A DNA stretch of 64,000 nucleotides from Ereboglobus sp. (lineage in GTDB: Bacteria > Verrucomicrobiota > Verrucomicrobiia > Opitutales > Opitutaceae): NCBI GenBank assembly GCA_029974595.1, contig JARKRC010000007.1, positions 1-64,000 of the forward strand, read 5' to 3'. A program made the translations under genes and the position numbers. The notes below the pieces were generated by a model. That model did not search any database. It was not told where the DNA came from and saw only the letters and a program-made list of their open reading frames with translations. Below, one piece after another: positions 45,728-54,423 of the stretch (the first letter of the stretch is position 1; the number at the start of each line of letters is the position of its first letter).

Positions 45728-46684
45728 TTATTTCTCCAAAAAATATCCGCGCTGCCTGTCGGAAACGGGCAGGTTTGCCTTCTCCATGACTTTCAGGAAA
45801 TCCTCCCAGATCGCGCGTTTTGTGCGATTGGTCGGCGTGCGCAGGATGTAGGATGGATGATAGGTGACCATGAGCGGCTTGCCCTCGAATTGCTGCCAGC
45901 GCCCGCGAATCGAACCGAGGGTCGTGAAACTGTCGAAGCCGAGCAGGCCTTTCGCCGCCGTCGCGCCGAGTGCCACGATCAGCTCCGGATTCACGATCTC
46001 CAGCTGTGCGCGCAAATACGGCATGCAATAGCGCATCTCCTCCTCGGTCGGCGGGCGGTTGCCCACCTGTTCCATGCCGGACGGGGTCGGCAGCTGCGGA
46101 CGCCAGTTCATGATGTTGCCGATGTAAACGTCCTCGCGTTTCACGCCCATCGCCTGGATCATTTTCGTGAGGAGCTGCCCGGCGGGGCCGACGAACGGTT
46201 CGCCTTGGATTTCTTCCTCGGCTCCCGGCGCTTCACCGCAGAAAAACAATTTTGCGTCGAGATTACCCACGCCGAGCACGATTTTTTTTCCCGGTCGCAC
46301 ATGCTTCAGGCAAACCGGATTCGTCGTCACCACATTGAGCAGCGCATCCCAGCGCGTCTTCTTGTCGCCGTCGGGCAATGTGAATGGGGAAGGCGGCGGC
46401 AGCGTTGCGGCGGGCTGCGGTTTTGGCGCGGCGGCGCGGACGGCGGGCTGGCGCAGTTGCGAATACACAACCGGCGCGGACTCTGAGGCCGGTGTTGATG
46501 TTGAGGGCGAAGCCGAAGCTGAGGCTGCCGCCTGCGCCGACGCGGACGGCGCTGTTTTCGGCGCGCGGGCCTCGACGAGTTTGCGCAACGCCGTGATTGT
46601 CTCGTCGGACACGACAACGCGCTTCACGCCGTCGGCCTTGAGGCGGCGGAGTTCGTCGGCGAGCGCGTTGAGCGAGGCTTGCAT
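45728..46684 (-). CDS. Uracil-DNA glycosylase, family 4-like, missing Fe-S cysteines
   Basis: DNA repair enzyme of 318 residues that would excise uracil. The motif-1 segment FFCGEAPGAEEEIQGEPFVG lies near residue 148, followed by GPAGQLLTKM; motif 2 is YHPSYILR. Family 4 enzymes usually hold a 4Fe-4S cluster with four Cys. Here the first pair is reduced to one Cys (NPVCLKH, about 124), the CRP motif is WRP (about 192), and only YCMPYL (about 218) keeps its Cys. An Ala/Ser/Pro-rich linker (about residues 42-95) precedes the catalytic domain. It lies between ribE and opgG. Confidence 0.85.
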   Translation of the reverse strand: MQASLNALADELRRLKADGVKRVVVSDETITALRKLVEARAPKTAPSASAQAAASASASPSTSTPASESAPVVYSQLRQPAVRAAAPKPQPAATLPPPSPFTLPDGDKKTRWDALLNVVTTNPVCLKHVRPGKKIVLGVGNLDAKLFFCGEAPGAEEEIQGEPFVGPAGQLLTKMIQAMGVKREDVYIGNIMNWRPQLPTPSGMEQVGNRPPTEEEMRYCMPYLRAQLEIVNPELIVALGATAAKGLLGFDSFTTLGSIRGRWQQFEGKPLMVTYHPSYILRTPTNRTKRAIWEDFLKVMEKANLPVSDRQRGYFLEK

Positions 46685-46706
46685 GGCGAGGTTGTTTTGC
46701 GCGCGA

Positions 46707-47318
46707 TCAAGCGGCGCGTCCAGAGCGAAACGCCGTCAGCTTTTCCACGTATTTGCCCAGAAGATCGAACTCCAGGTTCACCGGGTCGCCGGCGTGTTTT
46801 TCGGAGAGATTGGTCACGCTGATCGTCGTGGGGATGAGCCACGCGGCGAGCGCGTCGCCGTCGGTTTCCGCGACGGTGAGCGAGATGCCGTCGATGGCGA
46901 TGCTGCCCTTGTCCACGAGATGACGTCCGCTGTCCTTCGGGCCGCGAACGCGCAGGTGGTAGTCGTTGCCGCGTTTTTCGAGAATCTCGATTGTGCCGAG
47001 TCCGTCGATGTGCCCCGTGACAAAATGCCCGCCCACTTTTCCGTCGAAACGCAGGCTGCGCTCCAGGTTCACCGCGGAGCCGGGCTTGAGCGCCGAGAAG
47101 CTCGTGAGACGGCGCGTTTCCTCCAGCACGTCGAACTCGAGCGTGCCCGCCGCCGCGTCGAAATCGGTGACGGTCAGGCAGCAGCCGTTGACCGCGATGC
47201 TGTCCCCGTGCGCCACGCCCGCGAGCGCCGTTTTCGCGGACAATTTCAAGCGCCACGACGCGCTGCCCTGCACAAACGAAACGACCCGACCTTTTTCTTC
47301 AACGATACCGGTAAACAT
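46707..47318 (-). CDS. ribE: Riboflavin synthase, alpha chain
   Basis: Catalyses the dismutation of two lumazines to riboflavin. The 203 residues form two similar barrels, each with its signature: MFTGIVEEKGRV at the start, VNGCCLTVTDF in the first barrel, VGGHFVTGHIDGLG and then IDGISLTVAET in the second. The ATG at 47318 (MFTGIVEE) is the standard start. No FMN riboswitch is visible upstream. The next gene starts 22 bases after the stop, so the two are probably co-transcribed. Confidence 0.95.
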   Translation of the reverse strand: MFTGIVEEKGRVVSFVQGSASWRLKLSAKTALAGVAHGDSIAVNGCCLTVTDFDAAAGTLEFDVLEETRRLTSFSALKPGSAVNLERSLRFDGKVGGHFVTGHIDGLGTIEILEKRGNDYHLRVRGPKDSGRHLVDKGSIAIDGISLTVAETDGDALAAWLIPTTISVTNLSEKHAGDPVNLEFDLLGKYVEKLTAFRSGRAA

Positions 47319-47452
47319 AGGATGCGAATTGAACACCAAACCGCGCATCCGCAAAGCACCAAATGAGCCGCGCCGCCGCGAATCCCGCCGCGTCAGGCCG
47401 TTGCGCGACCGTCAATTCTTGACGGCGCGTTTTCGCCTGCAAGCATTGGCGC

Positions 47453-48504
47453 ATGGTTTCCCTCGTGTTTTCCATGCTCCGAAAAAAATCCTCGCTTTCC
47501 CCTTCGTCGTCTTCGCCGGCATTCGCGCTGGCGGCGATCTTGCTGACTCTGGTCGTCGTGCCCGCAATGTCGCCGAGGGCAGCCGCCGCGCCGCTCAAAA
47601 CGGAGGATATCCGCGTGCGCGATCCTTATATATATATGCCGATCACGCCAAGGGCATTTATTATCTTTATGCGCAGACGGCGAACCGCAAGGGCAGCACG
47701 TACCAGGGCGTTGAGGTTTACACGAGCGCCGACCTCAAGACGTGGAGCGCGCCGCGGCCCGTGCTCGTGATTCCGGCGGATGCGGGTGTCAGCACCGTGT
47801 GGGCGCCGGAAGTGCATGCCTACGGCGGCGCGTATTATCTTTTTGTCACGCTGACGTTTCACGAAACGCTGCCCATCGTGAAGCCCGTCGACTCGCCAAA
47901 ATGGCCCGCGATGCACCGCCGCGGCACCTGGATTTTCCGCGCCGCCTCGCCCGCGGGACCGTTCGAGCCGCTGCGGATCGTCTCGCACACCGCCCCCGGG
48001 ATCATGGCGCTCGACGGCACGCTTTTTGTCGATCCCGACGGCACGCCGCAGATGGTTTATTGCCACGAGTGGGTGGAGCTCATCGACGGCGCGATGGCGT
48101 CCGTGCGCCTCACTCCGGATTTGCGCGACACCGTCGGCAAGCCCGTGCTGCTTTTCCGCGCCTCCGACGCGCCCGGCGCGCGAACCGGCCCGAAGGACAG
48201 CAAAGTCACCGACGGGCCGTTTCTATATAAAAGCGAAAAAACGGGCGCGCTTTATATGATATGGTCAACCTTTGTTCCGGGGAAAGGCTATTGCGTGATG
48301 CAAACGCGCTCCGAAACCGGACGCGCTGCCGGGCCCTGGGGCAGGCACACACTGCTGTATGAAAAGGACGGCGGCCACGGAATGATATTCAAAACCTTTG
48401 ACGGCCAGCTCATGCTCGCCTTGCACCAGCCAAACTCCGGCCAGGCGGAACGCCTCCACCTGCTCCCCCTCGAAGACACGGGCTCGGAGCTGCGTTTGAA
48501 ATAA
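47453..48504 (+). pseudogene. GH43-like glycoside hydrolase split by a TA-repeat frameshift
   Basis: A signal-peptide-bearing N-terminus (SPAFALAAILLTLVVVPAM) reads in one frame to DIRVRDPYIY, and the rest (ADHAKGIYYLYAQT onward to the stop at 48504) reads in another. The break falls in a (TA)5T run at 47627-47637. Removing one TA gives RDPYIYADHAKGIYYLY, a perfect GH43 strand, so the slip is clear. Joined, it gives about 350 residues with RDPYIY, WAPEVHAYGGAYYLF, LFVDPDGTPQMVY and VTDGPFLYK, all GH43-like. It may be phase-variable, newly inactivated or a sequencing error. Confidence 0.85.
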
Positions 48505-48518
48505 TAATCACCCTGCCC

Positions 48519-49574
48519 TTATTGTTTCGTTTTGTCGGCGGCGGCTCTCAACTGTCCGCACGCCGCGTCAATGTCGCGCCCGCGCGGCCTGCGGAAATGC
48601 GCCACCGCGCCGCTCTTCCGCAGCACGTTCAGGAATGCGTCCGCGGTCTCGTCGTCGGTTCCCTCATAGGCCGCGCCGCTCAGGCTGATGCCGGTGGGAT
48701 TGTAGCGCAGGAGATTCACGTGCATGCGGCGGTTTTTCAGCAGCGCCGCGAGTTGATGCGCCTGCTCCGGCGAATCGTTCACGCCTTTTAACAGGCAATA
48801 CTGGATCGTCACGATCCGCCCCGATTTCGCCTGATAACGATCCGCCGCCGCCAGGATGTCATCGACACGAAACCGCTTCCCCGCCGGAAGCAGCCGCGCG
48901 CGGGTGGCATCGTCGGGCGCGTGAAGCGACACCGCCAGGTGAATGTTCAAATCCGCCTCCGTCATCGCGTCGATGCCCGGCACGATGCCGACCGTCGAGA
49001 CCGTGACCTGCCGCCAGCCGAGATTGCCCATGCCGTTCGAGGCGATGCGCCGCACCGCTTCCAACACCGCGTCGAGATTCAACATCGGCTCGCCCATGCC
49101 CATGAAAACAAGCGTCTGCAGCCTCCTTCCCGCCAGCGCCGCCTCGCGCCGGATCGCAAGAAACTGCTCGACCATCTCGCCCGCGCTCAGGTTGCGCTCG
49201 AATCCGGTCTTCGTCGTCGCGCAAAAATCGCAGCCCATCGCGCACCCGACCTGCGACGATACGCAACCCGCCGCGCTGTCCGGCGAGAAATTGGCCATCA
49301 TCACCGCCTCAACCGTCCGCCCGTCGGCGAGTTTTAGCAGCACTTTCACCGTGCCGTCCGCCGCCGCCTGCCGCGCCGCGATTGCCACATCCGGCGCAAA
49401 ACCGCGCAACTCTTCCGTAAGCGCCATCGGCAGCTTCAAACCGCCAAAATCCATCGCGCCGTTTCCATCATAAAACGCCCGCAGCACGCGGGCCGCGTGC
49501 ACAGGCTTGTAGCCGCGCCCTGAAAGATGGCGCGCAAACTCCTCCTGCGAGAAACCTGACAATGCGGTTGTCAT
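48519..49574 (-). CDS. rlmN: 23S rRNA (adenine2503-C2)-methyltransferase
   Basis: Radical-SAM enzyme that methylates A2503 of 23S rRNA and often A37 of some tRNAs, 351 residues. The radical-SAM cluster motif is CAMGCDFCATTKTGF. Downstream are FMGMGEPMLNLDAVLEA, VSTVGIVPGIDAMTE, LAVSLHAPDD and QYCLLKGVNDSPEQA, and a second essential Cys lies near the C-terminus (DIDAACGQL). The ATG at 49574 is preferred to unconserved upstream frame. It converges on the GH43-like gene with only 14 bases between stops. Confidence 0.95.
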   Translation of the reverse strand: MTTALSGFSQEEFARHLSGRGYKPVHAARVLRAFYDGNGAMDFGGLKLPMALTEELRGFAPDVAIAARQAAADGTVKVLLKLADGRTVEAVMMANFSPDSAAGCVSSQVGCAMGCDFCATTKTGFERNLSAGEMVEQFLAIRREAALAGRRLQTLVFMGMGEPMLNLDAVLEAVRRIASNGMGNLGWRQVTVSTVGIVPGIDAMTEADLNIHLAVSLHAPDDATRARLLPAGKRFRVDDILAAADRYQAKSGRIVTIQYCLLKGVNDSPEQAHQLAALLKNRRMHVNLLRYNPTGISLSGAAYEGTDDETADAFLNVLRKSGAVAHFRRPRGRDIDAACGQLRAAADKTKQ

Positions 49575-49949
49575 GGACGTAACGGCGGGCCGCAAACTCA
49601 CGCATCGCCTCACGCAAACGCAAGCTGTGATTGCGCCAGCCGCGAGCGCCCGGGTTTGATGCGTCGCGCGCATTTCTTAAAAATGCGACATCCTGTCACA
49701 CCGAGCCTGTCGCACTGTGTGCTATCGTCACGGGTTTCTGGCTGCCTCGCTTGAACGCCGAAGGTTTTCCCAATAGAATCAGCACTGGGCCTGCCAAACC
49801 GCCCGTGGCATAAAGATTGCATCCAAAAAACGCTAAAAAACAAAAACTCATCGCCAATGCGCCTTTTCTGTTCGCAACCAACTTAACATTTTCAAACACT
49901 CCCAAAACCTTCGTGTCGATAAAATCGACAAGCATGGTATATTAACAAC
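49575..49949. other. Divergent intergenic region upstream of mcsA
   Basis: 375 bases between the rlmN and mcsA starts. Short frames here have no coding support. The right end carries a promoter-like arrangement for mcsA, listed separately. Confidence 0.6.
49914..49943 (+). promoter_or_regulatory. Putative extended -10 promoter and palindromic operator of mcsA
   Basis: An extended -10 element TGGTATATT ends at 49943, only six bases before the mcsA ATG (49950), which would give a leaderless or nearly leaderless transcript. A perfect 7-bp inverted repeat, TGTCGAT-AAA-ATCGACA (49914-49930), overlaps where a -35 would sit and is well placed for a repressor. It does not resemble a CtsR or CIRCE box. 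Judged by eye only. Confidence 0.5.
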
Positions 49950-50480
49950 ATGGCCAATCAGCTCAAATGTGTCGTCTGCGGAAGCCCCGCAACTGTGCAT
50001 TTTACTCAAATTCTTAACAATAAAGTGCATAAGCTGGATCTCTGCGAAACTTGCGCGCAGGAGAAGGGCATCAGCACGCCCGGAAGTTTCGACCTTCCGC
50101 TCGATCTCCTTCACAAAAAAGCCTCCGGTGACAAAACTGCGGCCTCCGAAATCGAAACCGCCGCCGGCCTTCGTTGCGAAAAATGCGGGTTCACCCAGGC
50201 CGATTTCAAAAAAACCGGACGCCTCGGCTGTCCGCACTGCTACGAAACCTTCAAACACCTGCTCGACCCCATGCTCGACGGCATGCACAAGGGCACGACC
50301 CACACGGGCAAAGTCCCGCGCCACGCCGCCACCCGCAAAGAATATCACGACCGCCTCTCACAACTCGAACTCACACTCGCCAGCGCCATCAAGGACGAAC
50401 GTTACGAAGACGCTGCACGCCACCGCGATGAAATCGCCCAAATCAAACAAACCTACGGAAAACAGGATGCCACGTGCTAA
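49950..50480 (+). CDS. mcsA: McsA-like zinc-finger, UVR-motif protein
   Basis: Activator/adaptor of the McsB protein-arginine kinase, 176 residues. Four CXXC pairs are visible at residues 7-10 (CVVC), 32-35 (CETC), 76-79 (CEKC) and 95-98 (CPHC), forming zinc-binding modules. A C-terminal UVR motif covers about residues 134-170 (LELTLASAIKDERYEDAARH). This is the Firmicutes McsA architecture. The gene overlaps mcsB by 14 bases and begins an mcsA-mcsB-clpC unit. Confidence 0.93.
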   Translation: MANQLKCVVCGSPATVHFTQILNNKVHKLDLCETCAQEKGISTPGSFDLPLDLLHKKASGDKTAASEIETAAGLRCEKCGFTQADFKKTGRLGCPHCYETFKHLLDPMLDGMHKGTTHTGKVPRHAATRKEYHDRLSQLELTLASAIKDERYEDAARHRDEIAQIKQTYGKQDATC

Positions 50481-51618
50481 GACCAGAAAGGCCGTCGCAA
50501 GCACCACCCCCCTGACCTTTGACACGCTGATCGCATCCTCCTCCGAACTGACGGACACCGCCGCCAGCAAATGCGCCATCGTCATGACGACGCGCATCCG
50601 CCTCGCGCGCAACCTTGCCGGGCATCGCTTCCCCGGACGCGCCAGCGGCGAACAGCGCGCCGAAATCCTCGACATTTGCCGCCGTACCATCGGCGCCACC
50701 GCGCTCATGCAGCCCGCCTGCGACCTTTCCATTTCCGATCTCAGCGACCTCCAGAAACAAATCCTCGTCGAACGCCATCTCATATCGCGCGAACTCTCCG
50801 CATCGCCCAACGGCTCCTCCGTCATGATCAGCAATGACCAGACCTGCGCCGTCATGATAAACGAGGAGGACCACCTGCGCATCCAGTTCCTCCGCGCCGG
50901 CTTCCAGCTCAAAAAAGCCTGGGCCGCCGTCGACGCCTTCGACACCGCCATCGAGGACACGCTCGAATACGCCTTCTCCCCCGCCCTCGGCTATCTCACC
51001 GCCTGCCCGACAAACGTCGGCACCGGCATGCGCGCCTCCGCCATGATGCACCTGCCCGCGCTCGTCATCAGCGGCCACATGGAAAAAGTCGTCCGCGCCG
51101 TCAACCAGCTCGGCATCGTCGTCCGCGGCCAGTTTGGCGAAGGCTCCGAGGCCTCCGGCTCCATTTTTCAAATCTCCAACCAGACCACGCTCGGCGAATC
51201 CGAGGGGCAAATCATCAAGCGCCTCTCCTCCGTGCTCAGCGCCATCGTCGAGCACGAACTCAACGCCCGCGCCCTTCTCATCGAAAAAGACGCCGGCAAA
51301 CTCTGCGACAAAATCGGACGCGCCTACGGCATCCTCCAAAATGCCCACCTCCTCTCCTCGGGCGAGGCGATGAACCTCCTCTCGCTCGTGCGCCTCGGCA
51401 TCGACCTCGGCGCGTTTGCCGACACCGGGCGCGCCCTCGTTGACCGCCTCTTCATCGAAACCCAGCCCGGCCACATCCAGTATGGCGCGGACGCCGCCGA
51501 GCTCACGCCCGCCGCCCGCGACCAGCTCCGCGCCGCGCACATCCGCAGGCAATTCGCCACCTTCGCCGCGCCCGATTTCGGCGCCATCGCCAACCGCGGC
51601 GCGCCACAGCAAAACTGA
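50467..51618 (+). CDS. mcsB: Protein-arginine kinase McsB
   Basis: Phosphagen-kinase-type enzyme that phosphorylates arginines of proteins for ClpC-dependent degradation, 383 residues. The ATG at 50467 is used because the reading frame upstream is shared with mcsA and not conserved. Motifs are TTRIRLARNLAGHRFPG, CPTNVGTGMRASAMMHL with the catalytic Cys region, and NQTTLGESEGQIIKR. The allosteric pArg-sensing motif RDXXRA is present as RDQLRA near residue 352, supporting a true protein-arginine kinase. Translation is coupled to mcsA by overlap. Confidence 0.93.
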   Translation: MPRAKTRKAVASTTPLTFDTLIASSSELTDTAASKCAIVMTTRIRLARNLAGHRFPGRASGEQRAEILDICRRTIGATALMQPACDLSISDLSDLQKQILVERHLISRELSASPNGSSVMISNDQTCAVMINEEDHLRIQFLRAGFQLKKAWAAVDAFDTAIEDTLEYAFSPALGYLTACPTNVGTGMRASAMMHLPALVISGHMEKVVRAVNQLGIVVRGQFGEGSEASGSIFQISNQTTLGESEGQIIKRLSSVLSAIVEHELNARALLIEKDAGKLCDKIGRAYGILQNAHLLSSGEAMNLLSLVRLGIDLGAFADTGRALVDRLFIETQPGHIQYGADAAELTPAARDQLRAAHIRRQFATFAAPDFGAIANRGAPQQN

Positions 51619-51667
51619 CCGCGCGCCCGCCGCAACCATCCGCCTTTAACAAACGACTTTCAGCATC

Positions 51668-54208
51668 ATGGAACCAATGAACAACTTCACTCCCCGCGCC
51701 ACACAAGTCCTCGCGCTCGCGCGGAAGGAAGCCGATCGATTTCAACATAACTACGTCGGCACCGAACACCTCCTCCTCGGCCTCATAAAACTCGGCCAGG
51801 GCGTGGCAGTCTCCGTGCTTCAGAAAATGGGCCTCGACCTCGAAACCGTCCGCGGCGCCGTTGAAAAGCAAGTCGGCCTCGGCACCGAAAGCACGAGCGC
51901 CGGCAACATCCCCTACACTCCGCGCGTCAAAAAAGTCCTCGCCCTCGCCGGCAAGGAAGCCAAGACCCTCAACCACTCCTACGTCGGCACTGAACACCTC
52001 CTCCTCGGCCTCCTCCGCGAAGGCGAAGGCGTCGCCGCTCGCGTCCTCAAATCACTCGACATCGACATCGAACGCACCCGCAACGAAATCCTCCGCGAGC
52101 TCGATCCCAATTTTACCGGCAGCCAGGCCAGTTCCGCCGGCGAATCCGGCACACCCGAGGAAGCCGGCGCAGGCTCCCCGCAGCGTCCCGCCGGGGCGCC
52201 CGAGGACAAAAAGGAAGTCAAGACGCCCGCGCTCAAAGCCTTCGGACGAGACCTCACCGAGCTCGCGCGCAAAGGCGAGCTCGACCCCGTCGTCGGCCGC
52301 AAAAACGAAATCCGCCGCGTCATCCAGATCCTCTGCCGCCGCACCAAGAACAATCCCGTGCTCATCGGCGAAGCCGGCGTCGGCAAAACCGCCATCGTCG
52401 AAGGCCTCGCCCTCGAAATCGCCAACGGCATCGTCCCTGAAATCCTCATGGACAAAAAAGTCATCACCCTCGACCTCGCCCTCATGGTCGCCGGCACCAA
52501 ATACCGCGGCCAGTTCGAGGAACGCATCAAGGCCGTGATGGACGAAATCAAACGCGCCAAAAACATCCTCCTCTTCATCGACGAGCTCCACACCATCGTC
52601 GGAGCCGGCGCCGCCGAGGGCGCCATGGACGCCTCGAACATCTTCAAGCCCGCCCTCTCCCGCGGGGAGCTCCAGTGCATCGGCGCGACCACCCTCAACG
52701 AATACCGCAAATACATCGAGAAAGACAGCGCCCTCGACCGCCGCTTCCAATCCGTGAAAGTCGAGCCGCCGTCCATCGACGACACCATCACCATCCTTAA
52801 AGGCATCCGCAGCAAATACGAGGACCACCACAAGGCCACTTTTAGCGACAAGGCCCTCGAAGCCGCCGTCAAACTCTCCGACCGCTACATCACCGGACGC
52901 TTCCTGCCCGACAAAGCCATCGACGTCATGGACGAAGCCGGCTCGCGCGCCCGCATCGCCAACCTCGTCCGCCCGCCCGACATTGAGGCGCTCGCGAAGG
53001 AAATCGAGGCCACCTGCAAGCAGAAGGAATCCGCCATCGCGCAACAACACTTCGAGGAAGCCGCCAAATACCGCGACCAAGAAAAACAACTCCGCGCCAA
53101 ACAGGAGGAAATCACCGGAAACTGGAAAAAAGCCCGCGAGGAAAAACGCGTGCCCATCGACGAAGACCTCATGATGCAGGTCGTCGCCGATTGGACCGGC
53201 ATCCCCCTCACGCGCATGGAGAAAAAAGACAGCGAAAAACTCCTCACCCTCGAAGCCGAAATCCAGAAAACCGTCATCGGTCAGGACACTGCTGCGAGCG
53301 CCATCGCCCGCGCCCTCCGCCGCTCCCGCGCCGACTTGAAAGACCCGCGCCGCCCCATCGGCAGCTTCATGTTTGTCGGCCCGACCGGCGTCGGCAAAAC
53401 CGAGACCGCCAAGCAGCTCGCCGCGCAAATGTTCGGCAATCAGGACGCGCTCATCCAGATCGACATGAGCGAATACATGGAAAAGCACGCCGTCTCGCGA
53501 CTCATCGGCTCGCCTCCCGGCTACGTCGGTTACGAGGAAGGCGGCCAGCTCACCGAAGCCGTGCGCCGCAAACCCTATGCCGTGATCCTCTTCGACGAAG
53601 TGGAAAAAGCCCACCCCGACGTGCTGCAAATCCTCCTCCAAATCCTCGAGGACGGACGCCTCACCGACTCGATGGGCCGCACCGTGGATTTCCGAAACAC
53701 GATCATCATCATGACCTCGAACGTCGGTGCCTCGCTCCTGCAACGCCAGACCTCGATGGGCTTCGCCGCCGCCACCAGCGGCATCAACGACCAGGAAAAG
53801 ATGCGCGAAAAAGTCCTTGAGGAAGCGAAACGCATTTTCCGTCCCGAGTTCCTGAACCGTATCTCCGACATCATCTTCTTCCGTCCGCTCGACAAGGCCG
53901 ACATCACGAAGATCGTGGACATCGAAGTCGCCAAGTTTGCAAAACGCCTCGTCGAACGCAAAATCACGCTCAACTTCGACGACGCTTCGAAAGCGTTCCT
54001 CGTTGAAAAAGGCTACGACGAAAAATACGGCGCGCGCCCCTTGCGCCGCGCCGTGGAGCACTACCTTGAAGACCCGCTCGCCGAAGCCATCCTTCGCGGC
54101 GACATCAAGGACGGCGCGCCTGTGGAAATCACGCGCGACGGCGACAAACTCGCCTTCACGCAACCCGCCGCGCCGAGCACGCCCCCCGCCCCCGCCTCGT
54201 CGGAGTAA
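51668..54208 (+). CDS. clpC: ATP-dependent Clp protease ATP-binding subunit ClpC
   Basis: Hsp100 unfoldase of 846 residues that feeds substrates to ClpP. The N-domain has two repeats with [11 protein letters not shown], the region that binds phospho-arginine in B. subtilis. The first AAA+ domain has [13 protein letters not shown] (about residue 234), the second [13 protein letters not shown] (about 571). A UVR-containing middle domain ([20 protein letters not shown]) mediates adaptor interaction, a ClpC-type feature absent from ClpA. The ClpP-binding loop lies near residue 660. It is 49 bases after mcsB and probably in the same transcript. Confidence 0.95.
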   Translation: MEPMNNFTPRATQVLALARKEADRFQHNYVGTEHLLLGLIKLGQGVAVSVLQKMGLDLETVRGAVEKQVGLGTESTSAGNIPYTPRVKKVLALAGKEAKTLNHSYVGTEHLLLGLLREGEGVAARVLKSLDIDIERTRNEILRELDPNFTGSQASSAGESGTPEEAGAGSPQRPAGAPEDKKEVKTPALKAFGRDLTELARKGELDPVVGRKNEIRRVIQILCRRTKNNPVLIGEAGVGKTAIVEGLALEIANGIVPEILMDKKVITLDLALMVAGTKYRGQFEERIKAVMDEIKRAKNILLFIDELHTIVGAGAAEGAMDASNIFKPALSRGELQCIGATTLNEYRKYIEKDSALDRRFQSVKVEPPSIDDTITILKGIRSKYEDHHKATFSDKALEAAVKLSDRYITGRFLPDKAIDVMDEAGSRARIANLVRPPDIEALAKEIEATCKQKESAIAQQHFEEAAKYRDQEKQLRAKQEEITGNWKKAREEKRVPIDEDLMMQVVADWTGIPLTRMEKKDSEKLLTLEAEIQKTVIGQDTAASAIARALRRSRADLKDPRRPIGSFMFVGPTGVGKTETAKQLAAQMFGNQDALIQIDMSEYMEKHAVSRLIGSPPGYVGYEEGGQLTEAVRRKPYAVILFDEVEKAHPDVLQILLQILEDGRLTDSMGRTVDFRNTIIIMTSNVGASLLQRQTSMGFAAATSGINDQEKMREKVLEEAKRIFRPEFLNRISDIIFFRPLDKADITKIVDIEVAKFAKRLVERKITLNFDDASKAFLVEKGYDEKYGARPLRRAVEHYLEDPLAEAILRGDIKDGAPVEITRDGDKLAFTQPAAPSTPPAPASSE

Positions 54209-54218
54209 TGGCTCGGGT

Positions 54219-54275
54219 GGCACGGGCATCCTGCCCGTGTGTTTGAGCGGCATGGGCTTCCAGCCCATGCCGCTC
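54219..54275. repeat. Pair of short palindromic repeats after clpC
   Basis: Hairpin 1: cacgggca/tgcccgtg (54221-54228 with 54232-54239, loop tcc). Hairpin 2: a 14-bp perfect stem, 54245-54258 with 54262-54275, loop tcc. The first is very similar to the hairpin at 27949-27967. The second is followed by TGTTTTC and may serve as the clpC terminator. Confidence 0.8.
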
Positions 54276-54423
54276 TGTTTTCGACCTTTCCGAAACCACG
54301 GGCTCCCCCTTCCCCTTCCTTTTCCACATGTGGCACGCGCGGAGCTGGATCTCCATGCTCCTGCATTTTTATCGTTTTTTTCAATGTTGCACAAAATGTA
54401 TATTTCACTTCATTTCCTCGTGC

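Noticed and set aside
46966-47620. Upstream part of the frame that contains the GH43-like body
   Set aside because: Antisense to ribE and not similar to any family; the true N-terminus is in the other frame from 47453.
49969-50466. Upstream extension of the mcsB frame
   Set aside because: Shares DNA with mcsA in another frame, is not conserved, and the ATG at 50467 gives the normal start.
52052-54394. 780-codon minus-strand frame
   Set aside because: Mirror of clpC; its N-terminal end crosses the palindromic repeats.
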